From Gammaproteobacteria bacterium (GTDB lineage Bacteria > Pseudomonadota > Gammaproteobacteria > Eutrophobiales > Eutrophobiaceae): a stretch of DNA of 64,000 nucleotides. Of this stretch, positions 8,487 through 17,309 are shown in pieces. The stretch is taken from the NCBI GenBank assembly GCA_030829955.1, contig JAURNY010000024.1, forward strand, positions 1 through 64,000. The letters are read 5' to 3'. The notes under the pieces were generated by a model, which saw only the letters and a list, made by a program, of their open reading frames with translations, was not told the DNA's origin and ran no database searches. The position numbers were made by a program, and so were the translations under genes. Positions within the stretch are counted from its first letter, which is position 1. Every line of letters begins with the position of its first letter.

Positions 8487-9608
8487 ATGTCAGATAGTAT
8501 TCGAGGGATAACAATGCCGAAATGGGGTTTGTCGATGAAAGAAGGCAAACTACTGGAATGGTCGGTAAATGAAGGTGATGAAATCTCTAAGGGCGATGAA
8601 ATTGCTGATGTAGAAACCGAGAAAATTGCCAGTGCTGTTGAAGCACCAGCTTCCGGCAAATTGAGAAAGATTGTAACTGAAAATGACACGGTTTATCCGG
8701 TTGGTGCATTGTTAGGTGTTATCGCTGATGACAGTGTTTCTGATGATGAAGTAAACGCATATGTGGAAAAATTTCTGGCTGAATTCGTACCACCAGAAGA
8801 TGATGACGAAGAGGAAGTTTCTGCAAGTGAGTTTATAGACATCAACGGACTCAATATTCGCTATGTTTCAAAAGGCGAAGGAGATGACACCATTCTGTTG
8901 ATACATGGTTTTGGTGGCGATCTGGATAACTGGCTGTTTAATCATGATGATCTTGTTGCACGTACAGGCAAAAAAGTCATTGCCCTGGATTTACCAGGGC
9001 ATGGTCAATCTTCGAAGTCTGTCGGTGACGGTAGTCAGGATTTTCTTGCTGATACCGTTATTGCTTTCATGAAAGCTGTCGGTGTAGATAAGGCGCATCT
9101 TGTTGGTCATTCAATGGGTGGTGCTGTTGCTCTAAACATTGCTAGTAAGCAGGCAGATATGGTGAATTCGTTAAGCCTTATCTGTTCTGCAGGTTTAGGT
9201 AAAGAAATCAATCTTGAGTATCTTGATGGTTTCATCAGCAGTGACAGCAGAAAACAGATCAAGCCATTTTTACAACAACTGTTTGCCGATGTTGATCTTG
9301 TGACACGCCAGCTAATCAATAATATGTTGCAGTACAAACGTCTCGATGGTGTGACTGCCGCTCTACAACAAATTAAAGATGGTTTTATTGAAGGTGCTAG
9401 TCAGAAAAAACAGTTTAACGATGTGCTTGGAAGTGTAAGCAAGGCAAGCGTTATCTGGGGTGCAAAAGATCAGATTATTCCTGCCAGCCATAAGGACAAT
9501 ATCAGTGGTGGAAATGTTGAAGTGCTTTCAGTCGCTGATGCTGGACACATGGTGCAGATGGAAGCTGCAAAGGAAGTCAATGAAGCGATTGCGAACACTG
9601 TTGCTTGA
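8487..9608 (+). CDS. acoC: AcoC, lipoyl-domain E2 fused to an alpha/beta hydrolase fold
   Basis: 373 residues. Residues 1-78 form a lipoyl domain with the lipoylated lysine expected at Lys46 (VETEKIA). An acidic Glu/Asp linker follows, then an alpha/beta hydrolase domain (about 110-373) with the nucleophile elbow GHSMGG (Ser209) and a late GH motif (ADAGHMVQM). This lipoyl plus hydrolase architecture is the mark of AcoC, unlike the catalytic domain of other E2s. It takes the acetyl group from E1 and makes acetyl-CoA. No dihydrolipoamide dehydrogenase gene follows, so E3 must come from elsewhere in the genome. Confidence 0.9.
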   Translation: MSDSIRGITMPKWGLSMKEGKLLEWSVNEGDEISKGDEIADVETEKIASAVEAPASGKLRKIVTENDTVYPVGALLGVIADDSVSDDEVNAYVEKFLAEFVPPEDDDEEEVSASEFIDINGLNIRYVSKGEGDDTILLIHGFGGDLDNWLFNHDDLVARTGKKVIALDLPGHGQSSKSVGDGSQDFLADTVIAFMKAVGVDKAHLVGHSMGGAVALNIASKQADMVNSLSLICSAGLGKEINLEYLDGFISSDSRKQIKPFLQQLFADVDLVTRQLINNMLQYKRLDGVTAALQQIKDGFIEGASQKKQFNDVLGSVSKASVIWGAKDQIIPASHKDNISGGNVEVLSVADAGHMVQMEAAKEVNEAIANTVA

Positions 9609-9711
9609 TATGGCGGAAAGGAAGACTTACTTAATAAATAAATAGTGAACTGTTCCTCCTCCTCCAGGAAGAGTTTTTCATACAAGTGCTATTACATCAC
9701 TTGATTACTCC

Positions 9712-9740
9712 GCCCGCTGTTTTATGACAGCGGGTTTTTT
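9712..9740 (+). terminator. Rho-independent terminator of acoXABC
   Basis: CCCGCTGT and ACAGCGGG form a perfect 8-bp stem followed by seven or more T residues. Confidence 0.9.
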
Positions 9741-9852
9741 TATCTCAAATTTTCACGCATAGCATCTTTAATTATCGGTCATAATTATTTATTTTAATAA
9801 ATACAAGTGGTTAGTATTTATTTGTATATCTTATTTTTTGTCTCAAAATTGC

Positions 9853-9881
9853 TTGATCATGCGAATAGCTAGTTATATGCT
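9853..9881 (+). promoter_or_regulatory. Probable sigma-70 promoter of the second PQQ dehydrogenase
   Basis: TTGATC (9853-9858) and TATGCT (9876-9881) are separated by 17 bp, about 75 bp before the start codon. Both hexamers deviate from consensus, so this is tentative. Confidence 0.4.
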
Positions 9882-9956
9882 AATAGTTGGCGTTTATCTA
9901 AACTGCCTAAAAAACTAACTAATCACTAGTGAATTTAAATAAGGGGAAAAACTAAG

Positions 9957-11675
9957 ATGTTCAATAATTATAAAATTATTAAAGCATTTTATGTCGCAGT
10001 TCTCTCGCTACTTTTATCTAGCCAGGCTTTTGCTCTGGGTGTAGATGAACTGGCGGGTAGACATATCGGTTATATGGTGACTGATGACATGCTTGCTAAT
10101 GCGGACAAGGACCCGAATAACTGGCTTCATTATGGTCGCGACCTAGAGCAAACTCGTTATTCACCGCTGTCACAAATTAACAAGAATAATATTGGCGACC
10201 TGGTACCAAAGTGGAATCTGTCATTTGGTGTGACTGGCGCACAAGTCAGTCAGGTGATGGCTGTTCATGGCCGTCTTTATGTTACTTCCAGTGAAAACAA
10301 GTTATTTGTTCTGGATGGCAACACCGGCGATATTATCTGGAAGTATGAGCATGCTTTACCGGGTGACATCGGACCGAAGCTTTGCTGTAGCTCGATTAAC
10401 CGTGGCGTTGCCTTGTATAAGGACAAGGTTTTCATGGCGACATTGGATACACATATGCTGGCGTTTGATGCAGCTACCGGTGAGATCGTCTGGAAAAAGA
10501 AATTGGGTGACTACAAGACTGGTCAAATCCTGACATCCATGCCAACGATTATCGAAGGTATGGTGACCATCGGTAACGCTGGTGGTGACCTTGGTGCAAA
10601 CGCAGGTACCTTCTGGGCATTAAATCCTGATAACGGCGAAGAAATATGGAAAACCCATACGGTACCAATGAGTGCCAAAGACCCGATAGCTAAGACCTGG
10701 GCTGGTGACTCCTGGAAGTTGGCTGGTGGTACACCATGGTTACCTGCTTCTTATGATAAGGAAACCGGATACATCCTGCTTGGTGTAGGTAACCCTGTAC
10801 CTGACTTTGACGGTTCTGTTCGCGAAGGTGACAACCTGTATACTGGTTCCACCGTTGCGATTGATGTTAAGACCGGCAAGATCAAGGGTCACTTTCAATA
10901 TACTCCACATGATGTTTGGGATTATGACGGCACCAACGAAGCTATCGTAATCACTGATAAGAAAGGTCGTAAGGTCTGGGTCCATGCGGATCGTAATGGT
11001 CACTTATACAGTATTGATCGTGAAAAATTTACCTGTAACTGGGTAAAAGCGATGCAACGTGTTAACTGGGTAAGCAGTTTTGGTAAAAACTGTCGTCCAA
11101 ATCCAAATCCTGAAAAAACTCCTACTCGTGGCAAGGAAACGATCGATATCGCTCCTACACTCGGTGGTGGTAAGGAATGGCATCCAGCGTCATACAGTAA
11201 ACGTACCGGTTATATCTATGTGCCTGGTATCGATATGGCTATGGACCTCGCTGCTAAGGAACAGGAATTCAAACCAGGACAGTGGTGGCTGGGTACCAGC
11301 GTAATTCGTCTGCATCCGGGTGCTGGATATTTAAAAGCATTTGATGCGACATCAGGCGATTTGGTCTGGATGCGTTCACAAAGCACTCCTAATACCAGTG
11401 GTGTGTTATCCACGGGTGGCGGACTTGTATTCAATGGCGATGCAGAAGGTTTCTTCCGTGCTGTTGATGACGAATCAGGCGAAACCCTGTGGGAATACAA
11501 CGTTGGCTCTGGTGTACATAGCAACCCGACTACCTTCATGGTTGGTGACACTCAATATGTTGCCATTCTTGTAGGTCCTGGTGGTGGTAGCTTATGGCCA
11601 TTGGTTTATGGAGAATTTTTCAAAACCAATAACCAAGGTGGCGCACTTTACGTTTTCGCACTACATAATAAATAA
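9957..11675 (+). CDS. PQQ-dependent alcohol dehydrogenase with vicinal disulfide and Asp-x-Asp metal site
   Basis: 572 residues with a signal peptide ending near SSQAFA and the full quinoprotein propeller. The vicinal Cys143-Cys144 (KLCCSSINRG) is present, as in methanol/ethanol dehydrogenases. Metal and PQQ residues: Asp211 at the usual Glu position (AGGDLG), Asn279 (GVGNPVPDF), catalytic Asp322 in VWDYDGTNE and the lanthanide-type extra Asp324. The DRNGHLYSID segment is the usual blade closing sequence. It oxidises an alcohol in the periplasm and probably feeds the cytochrome c that follows. A GGGG ribosome site precedes the ATG. Methanol, ethanol or longer alcohols cannot be told apart by eye. 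Confidence 0.9.
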   Translation: MFNNYKIIKAFYVAVLSLLLSSQAFALGVDELAGRHIGYMVTDDMLANADKDPNNWLHYGRDLEQTRYSPLSQINKNNIGDLVPKWNLSFGVTGAQVSQVMAVHGRLYVTSSENKLFVLDGNTGDIIWKYEHALPGDIGPKLCCSSINRGVALYKDKVFMATLDTHMLAFDAATGEIVWKKKLGDYKTGQILTSMPTIIEGMVTIGNAGGDLGANAGTFWALNPDNGEEIWKTHTVPMSAKDPIAKTWAGDSWKLAGGTPWLPASYDKETGYILLGVGNPVPDFDGSVREGDNLYTGSTVAIDVKTGKIKGHFQYTPHDVWDYDGTNEAIVITDKKGRKVWVHADRNGHLYSIDREKFTCNWVKAMQRVNWVSSFGKNCRPNPNPEKTPTRGKETIDIAPTLGGGKEWHPASYSKRTGYIYVPGIDMAMDLAAKEQEFKPGQWWLGTSVIRLHPGAGYLKAFDATSGDLVWMRSQSTPNTSGVLSTGGGLVFNGDAEGFFRAVDDESGETLWEYNVGSGVHSNPTTFMVGDTQYVAILVGPGGGSLWPLVYGEFFKTNNQGGALYVFALHNK

Positions 11676-11708
11676 GGTAGTAAGTTAACGTTAGTTCTCT
11701 ATAAAAGG

Positions 11709-11740
11709 AAAAAGGGGGGGGGGAACTCCCCCTTTTTTTT
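11709..11740 (+). terminator. Terminator with a ten-G tract
   Basis: The G run at 11714-11723 pairs with CTCCCCC before a run of eight T. The uninterrupted G10 is prone to slippage. Confidence 0.8.
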
Positions 11741-11779
11741 GATTAAATAATAGAGATAGGTAAATTTGAGGTTGAAGAA

Positions 11780-12253
11780 ATGAAGTACTGGAAAATTATT
11801 TTTGTTTTTAGTCTGATAAATGCATTTTCAATAACCAAGTTGTCTGCTTTTGGAGTTGATGCTGCGGCAGCTGAAAATGTAAATGTAGTTGTAGCAGAAA
11901 ACAGTTCTGCCAATGACGAAAGTGTAAATAGCACAGCTGCATCTTCTGGAACAGATATGGAAGCCCAACACATTGGCAATGCTGAATCTATTGAAGCAGG
12001 TCGGCAAACGTATGGTAATACCTGCCTGTTTTGTCATGGCCCAAAAGGCAAGGGCGCAAGAGCACCGACGCTAGTTGAAGGTGGTTTTGTACCAGGTGGT
12101 GTAAAAAGTAATGAGTACTTCTTTAGCACAGTGAAATATGGTAAGCCTGGCACGATCATGGGATCGTTTGAAGGCACGCTGACTGAAACACAAATGTGGC
12201 AGGTGATTGCTTATTTACGTGACCAAGCAAAACAGGTAGCTGCAAACAAGTAA
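11780..12253 (+). CDS. Periplasmic cytochrome c, partner of the second PQQ dehydrogenase
   Basis: 157 residues. The signal peptide is followed by an Ala/Asn/Ser-rich spacer of about 50 residues and then one class I cytochrome c domain: CLFCH heme site, PKGKGARAPTL and the likely axial methionine in GTIMGSF. It follows the dehydrogenase gene by about 100 bp, past the terminator, and precedes the hydrolase gene by 26 bp. Role as electron acceptor is inferred from position. Confidence 0.83.
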   Translation: MKYWKIIFVFSLINAFSITKLSAFGVDAAAAENVNVVVAENSSANDESVNSTAASSGTDMEAQHIGNAESIEAGRQTYGNTCLFCHGPKGKGARAPTLVEGGFVPGGVKSNEYFFSTVKYGKPGTIMGSFEGTLTETQMWQVIAYLRDQAKQVAANK

Positions 12254-12279
12254 CTAAATCATTCATTAAACTATACCTG

Positions 12280-13299
12280 TTGAGACAATTTAAAAACAAT
12301 CTCATTGCACTATTGTTTTTAGCTCTCGGAGTTTGTTCGAATCTATCCTGGAGTGCTGGCACTATTGCCTATAACGAAACTCTGGATGGATTCAAATATC
12401 CATTTGCTGTTGACTACTATAAGTTTGAAAGTTTTGGTCAAGACTTAAAAATGGCTTATATGCATGTTAGAAGTCCTATGACTGAAACTAGCTCCAGCAA
12501 GCCAACAGCTGTCTTGTTGCATGGTAAAAACTTCTCAGGATTTTACTGGGAAGAGGTTGCGCATTCATTGCAGGACTGGGGTTATGATGTCTTGATTCCT
12601 GATCAGATTGGTTTTGGTAAATCCAGCAAACCTGTTAATTTTCAATATTCATTTAGACAATTCGCGCGTCTGACTCATGAATTGCTTAAATCAAAAGGTA
12701 TAGATAAATTCATTGTTATTGGTCATTCCATGGGTGGAATGTTAGCGATAGAAATGGCTTACCTGTTTCCCAAAGAAGTACAAAATCTTGTTCTGGTTAA
12801 TCCAATCGGTCTTGAAGATTACGGCTATTATTCAGCGCCAAAGCCATATGAGTTTTTTCTGAATTATGAAAGAAAAAAAACCATAGAAGATATTATCGCT
12901 TATCAGAAGAAAAATTATTACGCCGGTCAGTGGGAAGAAAAGTATGAGGCATTAACCAGAATTCATGAGGGTTGGTTAAATGGTCCGGACGCTGAAAAAA
13001 TTCAGACGGTTAATGCGCTGACTTACAATATGATTTTTTCAGAACCAGCAATATTAAAGGTGCCGGAACTGCAAACAAACATCTCTTTGATTTTAGGCAC
13101 GCGTGATCGTACTGGTCCCGGGCGTGGTTGGCGCAGTAATGAACTCGACTATGAGCTTGGTCGTTATGATAAATTAGGTAATCATATTAAACAGAAAAAT
13201 AAAAAAGTAAGACTGTTTGAATTGAATGAACTCGGACATTTGCCACAGATTGAAGACTACAGCCGATTTGAATCTGTCTTGAAAAAATCACTTCAATAG
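12280..13299 (+). CDS. Exported alpha/beta hydrolase
   Basis: 339 residues with a hydrophobic N-terminus ending near LSWSAG, so probably periplasmic. The nucleophile elbow is GHSMGG (Ser150) and the catalytic His is in ELGHLPQ (about 320). The start is a TTG at 12280 without a strong ribosome site; no in-frame ATG gives the signal peptide. An HGKNFSGFYWEEVA segment forms the oxyanion-hole region. It is close to dehalogenase/epoxide-hydrolase/esterase relatives, and its substrate is unknown. Position after the PQQ dehydrogenase and cytochrome suggests a hydrolytic step feeding or clearing alcohols. Confidence 0.75.
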   Translation: MRQFKNNLIALLFLALGVCSNLSWSAGTIAYNETLDGFKYPFAVDYYKFESFGQDLKMAYMHVRSPMTETSSSKPTAVLLHGKNFSGFYWEEVAHSLQDWGYDVLIPDQIGFGKSSKPVNFQYSFRQFARLTHELLKSKGIDKFIVIGHSMGGMLAIEMAYLFPKEVQNLVLVNPIGLEDYGYYSAPKPYEFFLNYERKKTIEDIIAYQKKNYYAGQWEEKYEALTRIHEGWLNGPDAEKIQTVNALTYNMIFSEPAILKVPELQTNISLILGTRDRTGPGRGWRSNELDYELGRYDKLGNHIKQKNKKVRLFELNELGHLPQIEDYSRFESVLKKSLQ

Positions 13300-13392
13300 T
13301 GGGTGTTAAATGAGTTTTAAATCCTCAAATAGAGTTACCGAAATTTCTGATAGATATGGATTCTTTTTTTTGTTTGATCTGGGGAATCGTTG

Positions 13393-14325
13393 ATGGCTTA
13401 TGAAGACCTTGGGCAAGGAGTGTATCATATCGATACACAATATATTCGGCCGGGTATGGCGAGTCTGTATTGTGTTGTTCACAATGATGAAGTAGCTATC
13501 ATTGAAACCGGAACTGCCTATTCTCTTCAATATGTAGAAGCATTTTTAAATGAACTGTCGCTTACTGTAGAACAGGTTAAGTATGTCATTCCGACACATG
13601 TGCATCTGGATCATGCAGGAGGGGCGGGTATCATGATGCATAATTTTCCTGTAGCACAATTGGTTATTCATCCGCGCGGTGCTCGCCATATGATCGATCC
13701 GAAAAAACTAGTGGCCGCTGCAGAGGCGGTGTATGGAGAAGAGACTTTCAGGAATTTATATGGGGAAATACTGCCTATTGATTCATCACGAGTGATAAGT
13801 GCAGAACATGAAACTTCTATCAAACTGAATGACCGTGAATTTATTATTGTAGATACACCCGGGCATGCCTATCACCACTTTTGCGTGGTTGATGAATTTA
13901 GCAAAGGTATATTCACCGGCGACACTTTTGGACTTTCTTATCCCGATATATTATTTCGCAATCAACGTTTCATTATCCCAACCTCAACACCCACACAATT
14001 CAATCCTGATGCATTACACCAATCGATTGATTTATTGATGTCGTATCAACCAACACAAATGTATCTGACGCATTTTAATCGTTTGTCGGATCCTGCTTCA
14101 TTAGTTGATCAGCATCATGAGTGGATCGATAAATTTGTTGGCTTAGCCGAAGAGATTCAACCAAAGGATGATGACGGTTTAACAAAAATGAAACGGGGTA
14201 TGGGAGAGATGTTGCAAGAGAGTTTCGACTTAAGTGATGAAATTATATCGGGACAACTTGCTATGGATATTGATTTAAATTCGAAGGGTTTGGTGTATTG
14301 GTATCAAACTCGAGATGTAAACTGA
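13393..14325 (+). CDS. MBL-fold metallohydrolase
   Basis: 310 residues of the metallo-beta-lactamase fold, cytoplasmic. The metal motif THVHLDHAGG (about residues 67-76) is intact, with later ligands in DTPGHAYHH and FTGDTFG. I use the ATG at 13393 with the CTGGGGA ribosome site rather than the TTG just before it. Many relatives hydrolyse thioesters or lactones. Lying between a hydrolase and a symporter gene, it probably serves the same catabolic unit, but no substrate can be given. Confidence 0.75.
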   Translation: MAYEDLGQGVYHIDTQYIRPGMASLYCVVHNDEVAIIETGTAYSLQYVEAFLNELSLTVEQVKYVIPTHVHLDHAGGAGIMMHNFPVAQLVIHPRGARHMIDPKKLVAAAEAVYGEETFRNLYGEILPIDSSRVISAEHETSIKLNDREFIIVDTPGHAYHHFCVVDEFSKGIFTGDTFGLSYPDILFRNQRFIIPTSTPTQFNPDALHQSIDLLMSYQPTQMYLTHFNRLSDPASLVDQHHEWIDKFVGLAEEIQPKDDDGLTKMKRGMGEMLQESFDLSDEIISGQLAMDIDLNSKGLVYWYQTRDVN

Positions 14326-14496
14326 GGTGCCGAAGAAACCCGTAATTTATTAAATAAATGTAAATCAAGGATTCGATATTACCTTTATTGGTTAGACGCA
14401 CCCAGTACTATACAATATTTCACTACCTAGTCGCTTTACAACAAGAATTATATGCAAAAAGCAGACATTGTCTGTACTACAATAGGGGGTATACTA

Positions 14497-14751
14497 ATGA
14501 CTACAAAGGCTCAGGATTACTGGAAAGCTAATCTAAGATTGGTGTTAGGATGCATGATTATATGGTTCATTGTATCTTTTGGCTGTGGCATTTTGTTTGT
14601 TGATGAACTTAATCAGATTCGAGTTGGTGGTTATAAGCTTGGCTTCTGGTTTGCTCAACAAGGCTCAATCTATACATTTCTAGTACTCATTTTCTTCTAT
14701 GGATGGCGCATGAATCTTCTCGATAGAAAGTTCGATGTGCATGAAGACTAA
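14497..14751 (+). CDS. Small subunit of a sodium/solute symporter (DUF4212)
   Basis: 84 residues with two transmembrane helices (about 14-36 and 50-72) and the family pattern YWKANLRLVL ... FWFAQQGSIYTFL. The ATG at 14497 follows an AGGGGG ribosome site; an upstream ATG at 14452 would add an unrelated tail. It is 13 bp before the large subunit gene, the standard pairing of this transporter type. Confidence 0.88.
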   Translation: MTTKAQDYWKANLRLVLGCMIIWFIVSFGCGILFVDELNQIRVGGYKLGFWFAQQGSIYTFLVLIFFYGWRMNLLDRKFDVHED

Positions 14752-14764
14752 AAAATAGGAGAAC

Positions 14765-16549
14765 ATGATGGAATTACAAACACTCATATATTTATTTGTT
14801 GGCGGGACATTCGCTCTCTATATTGGCATTGCTGTTTGGGCTAGAGCTGGAAGTACCGGCGAATTCTATGTTGCGGGCAAGGGCATAAACCCAGTCGCTA
14901 ACGGTATGGCAACTGCTGCTGACTGGATGTCTGCAGCATCCTTTATTTCCATGGCAGGTCTTATTGCATTTAAAGGTTACGATGCCTCGGTATATCTCAT
15001 GGGTTGGACCGGTGGTTATGTGTTACTGGCCATGTTATTGGCGCCTTACCTAAGAAAATATGGAAAGTTTACAGTGCCAGGATTCATCGGTGACCGCTAC
15101 TATTCAAATACGGCACGTTTGGTTGCTGTGATATGTCTTATTGTCGTCTCGATTACCTATGTAATTGGTCAAATGAAAGGTGTCGGTGTGGCATTTGGTC
15201 GTTTTCTGGAAATTGATTTTGAACATGGCGTTATGTTCGGTATGGGTATCGTTTTTATCTATGCAGTACTTGGCGGCATGAAAGGCATTACCTACACACA
15301 GATCGCCCAATACTGTGTACTGATTTTTGCTTACACGGTGCCGGCAATATTTATCTCCTTACATCTTACTGGTAATCCATTACCTCAATTAGGACTAGGT
15401 AGCACACTAGCCGATGGTGGTGGGCTTCATCTTCTGGATAAGCTTGATAGTACTCTTATCGATCTTGGTTTTGCCGAGTATACGGCGCGGAAAGGAACGA
15501 CATTTAACATGGTGCTACTGACGATGTCGTTAATGATTGGCACGGCAGGATTGCCACATGTAATCGTTCGTTTCTTTACTGTGCCAAAAGTGCGTGATGC
15601 ACGTCGTTCAGCTGGTTGGGCATTATTATTTATTGCCATTCTTTACACATCTGCACCAGCCGTTGGCGCGATGGCGATATATAATTTTATTAAAACCGTT
15701 CAAGTCGAAGAAGTCGGCAGCCCAGATGGCAATTTAGTCTACGAAGAAAGACCGCAATGGTTTAAAACATGGGAAAAGACAGGTTTGCTGAAGTTCGAAG
15801 ACAAAAACGGTGATGGTCGTATTCAATATTACAATGACCAAAATGCTGAGTATGAGTCGCAAGCTGCCGAATATGGTTGGCAAGGCAATGAAATGGTCAA
15901 GGTTGATCGCGACATCATGGTGCTTGCTAATCCTGAAATTTCAAAACTGCCAAACTGGGTGATTGCGTTGGTTGCGGCAGGAGGCTTAGCCGCAGCATTA
16001 TCAACGGCCGCCGGTTTATTGCTCGCAATAGCATCTGCAATATCTCACGATCTGGTTAAAGGCATGTTAAGACCGAATATCAGTGAGAAGAGTGAACTCA
16101 TGGTTGGTCGATTGGCCATGACTGGCGCAATTCTGTTAGCGGGTTATTTCGGTATGAATCCGCCCGGATTTGCTGCACAAGTGGTTGCACTTGCATTTGG
16201 TCTTGCGGCTTCATCTATCTTCCCGGCATTGATGATGGGGATCTTTCTCAAGGGTATAAATAATAAGGGTGCGATTGCAGGTATGCTTACCGGTTTGCTT
16301 AGCACGCTTATTTATATCTTCTGGTTCAAAGGATGGTTCTTTATTCCTGGAACAGAGATGCTACCGAATACAGCGGAATATTGGCTCTGGGGAATACAGC
16401 CAGAATCATTTGGTGCTATCGGTGCATTAATTAATTTTGCTGTTGCGATCTTTGTATCTGCGATTACCGATGATCCACCTGAACATATTCAGCATTTGGT
16501 TGAACATATTCGTGTCCCAAGAGGTAGTGGTACGGGCATGGATCACTGA
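14765..16549 (+). CDS. Sodium:solute symporter large subunit (ActP-like, SSS family)
   Basis: 594 residues with about 13 transmembrane segments and the SSS core (SAASFISMAGLIAFKG, GRFLEIDF, AAALSTAAGLLLAIASAISHDL). A long extracytoplasmic insert (about 315-390) includes a loop DKNGDGRIQYYN at 346-357 that follows the EF-hand pattern except for Asn at position 12. With its DUF4212 partner it probably imports a small carboxylate such as acetate, lactate or pyruvate; the nearby acetoin genes fit acetate or pyruvate, but the ligand is not proven. Confidence 0.85.
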   Translation: MMELQTLIYLFVGGTFALYIGIAVWARAGSTGEFYVAGKGINPVANGMATAADWMSAASFISMAGLIAFKGYDASVYLMGWTGGYVLLAMLLAPYLRKYGKFTVPGFIGDRYYSNTARLVAVICLIVVSITYVIGQMKGVGVAFGRFLEIDFEHGVMFGMGIVFIYAVLGGMKGITYTQIAQYCVLIFAYTVPAIFISLHLTGNPLPQLGLGSTLADGGGLHLLDKLDSTLIDLGFAEYTARKGTTFNMVLLTMSLMIGTAGLPHVIVRFFTVPKVRDARRSAGWALLFIAILYTSAPAVGAMAIYNFIKTVQVEEVGSPDGNLVYEERPQWFKTWEKTGLLKFEDKNGDGRIQYYNDQNAEYESQAAEYGWQGNEMVKVDRDIMVLANPEISKLPNWVIALVAAGGLAAALSTAAGLLLAIASAISHDLVKGMLRPNISEKSELMVGRLAMTGAILLAGYFGMNPPGFAAQVVALAFGLAASSIFPALMMGIFLKGINNKGAIAGMLTGLLSTLIYIFWFKGWFFIPGTEMLPNTAEYWLWGIQPESFGAIGALINFAVAIFVSAITDDPPEHIQHLVEHIRVPRGSGTGMDH

Positions 16550-16586
16550 TATGTTTACAATGCTCTAATTTAACGAGGCAATAATT

Positions 16587-17222
16587 ATGTACAGTTTCAA
16601 TCGTCGCCGGTTTGTAAAGGCATCGATAGTTAGCAGCTTTCTGGCGTTGTTTTCGAAAGATAGCTTGGCTGGAACGGTCACTCCACCGGAAATTGAGGGA
16701 CCGTTTTATCCTCTTACACCACAGAAAGATATGGACTTTGACTTAACTTCTGTGATTGGCAGAGAGGGGACAGCACAAGGTCAGGTCGTATTTATAGAAG
16801 GTCAGGTTGTCGATCAAAATTCAAACCCTGTTGAAGATGCAACAGTTGATATCTGGCAGGCAAATGCAGCTGGTCGTTATCGACATCCACATGACACAAA
16901 CCCTGCGCCTCTTGATCCGGATTTTCAGGGTTGGGCGATTGTGCAAAGTGGTAAGCAAGGCAAGTTTAAATTTAAAACGATAGTGCCTGGCGCGTACCCA
17001 GTAAACAAGGATTGGACTCGTCCACCACATATCCATTTTAAAGTGTCGAAACGTGGGTACTCGGAGTTGACGACTCAAATGTATTTTCCGGCGAATGAAC
17101 TAAATAGTACTGATATTTTGCTGCAGGCAAAATCGAAGAACGAACAGCAACTGATGATTGCCAGAACGGTTTCAGAAAGTCCATTTACTCTTGAATACAT
17201 AATTACATTGGGTTCGGCATAA
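16587..17222 (+). CDS. Tat-exported intradiol ring-cleavage dioxygenase-like protein
   Basis: 211 residues. The N-terminus FNRRRFVKASIVSSF is a Tat-type signal. The dioxygenase beta-sandwich carries the iron-ligand motifs: Tyr in GRYRHPHD, Tyr in VPGAYP and the two His in PPHIHFKV. It resembles protocatechuate 3,4-dioxygenase-like secreted proteins, whose substrates are often unknown. No aromatic pathway genes accompany it. It lies 37 bp after the symporter gene. Confidence 0.8.
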   Translation: MYSFNRRRFVKASIVSSFLALFSKDSLAGTVTPPEIEGPFYPLTPQKDMDFDLTSVIGREGTAQGQVVFIEGQVVDQNSNPVEDATVDIWQANAAGRYRHPHDTNPAPLDPDFQGWAIVQSGKQGKFKFKTIVPGAYPVNKDWTRPPHIHFKVSKRGYSELTTQMYFPANELNSTDILLQAKSKNEQQLMIARTVSESPFTLEYIITLGSA

Positions 17223-17309
17223 ATACGTTTTAAGTATTCAATACATTTTATTGCACAGCATTGTCTAGTAACAAAGCGCAATAGAACGAATAGCTAGCGG
17301 AGGAATGTT

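Larger units (their letters stand above)
9609..9956 (+). other. Intergenic region between acoC and the second PQQ dehydrogenase
   Basis: It holds the aco operon terminator (9712-9740) and a probable sigma-70 promoter (9853-9881). No -24/-12 site of correct spacing was found, so this second dehydrogenase is probably not under direct AcoR control. Confidence 0.5.

Noticed and set aside
9888-9912. TGGCGTT...TGCC as a sigma-54 promoter of the second PQQ dehydrogenase
   Set aside because: The GG-to-GC spacing is 16 bp, 4 bp too long; sigma-54 promoters do not tolerate this.
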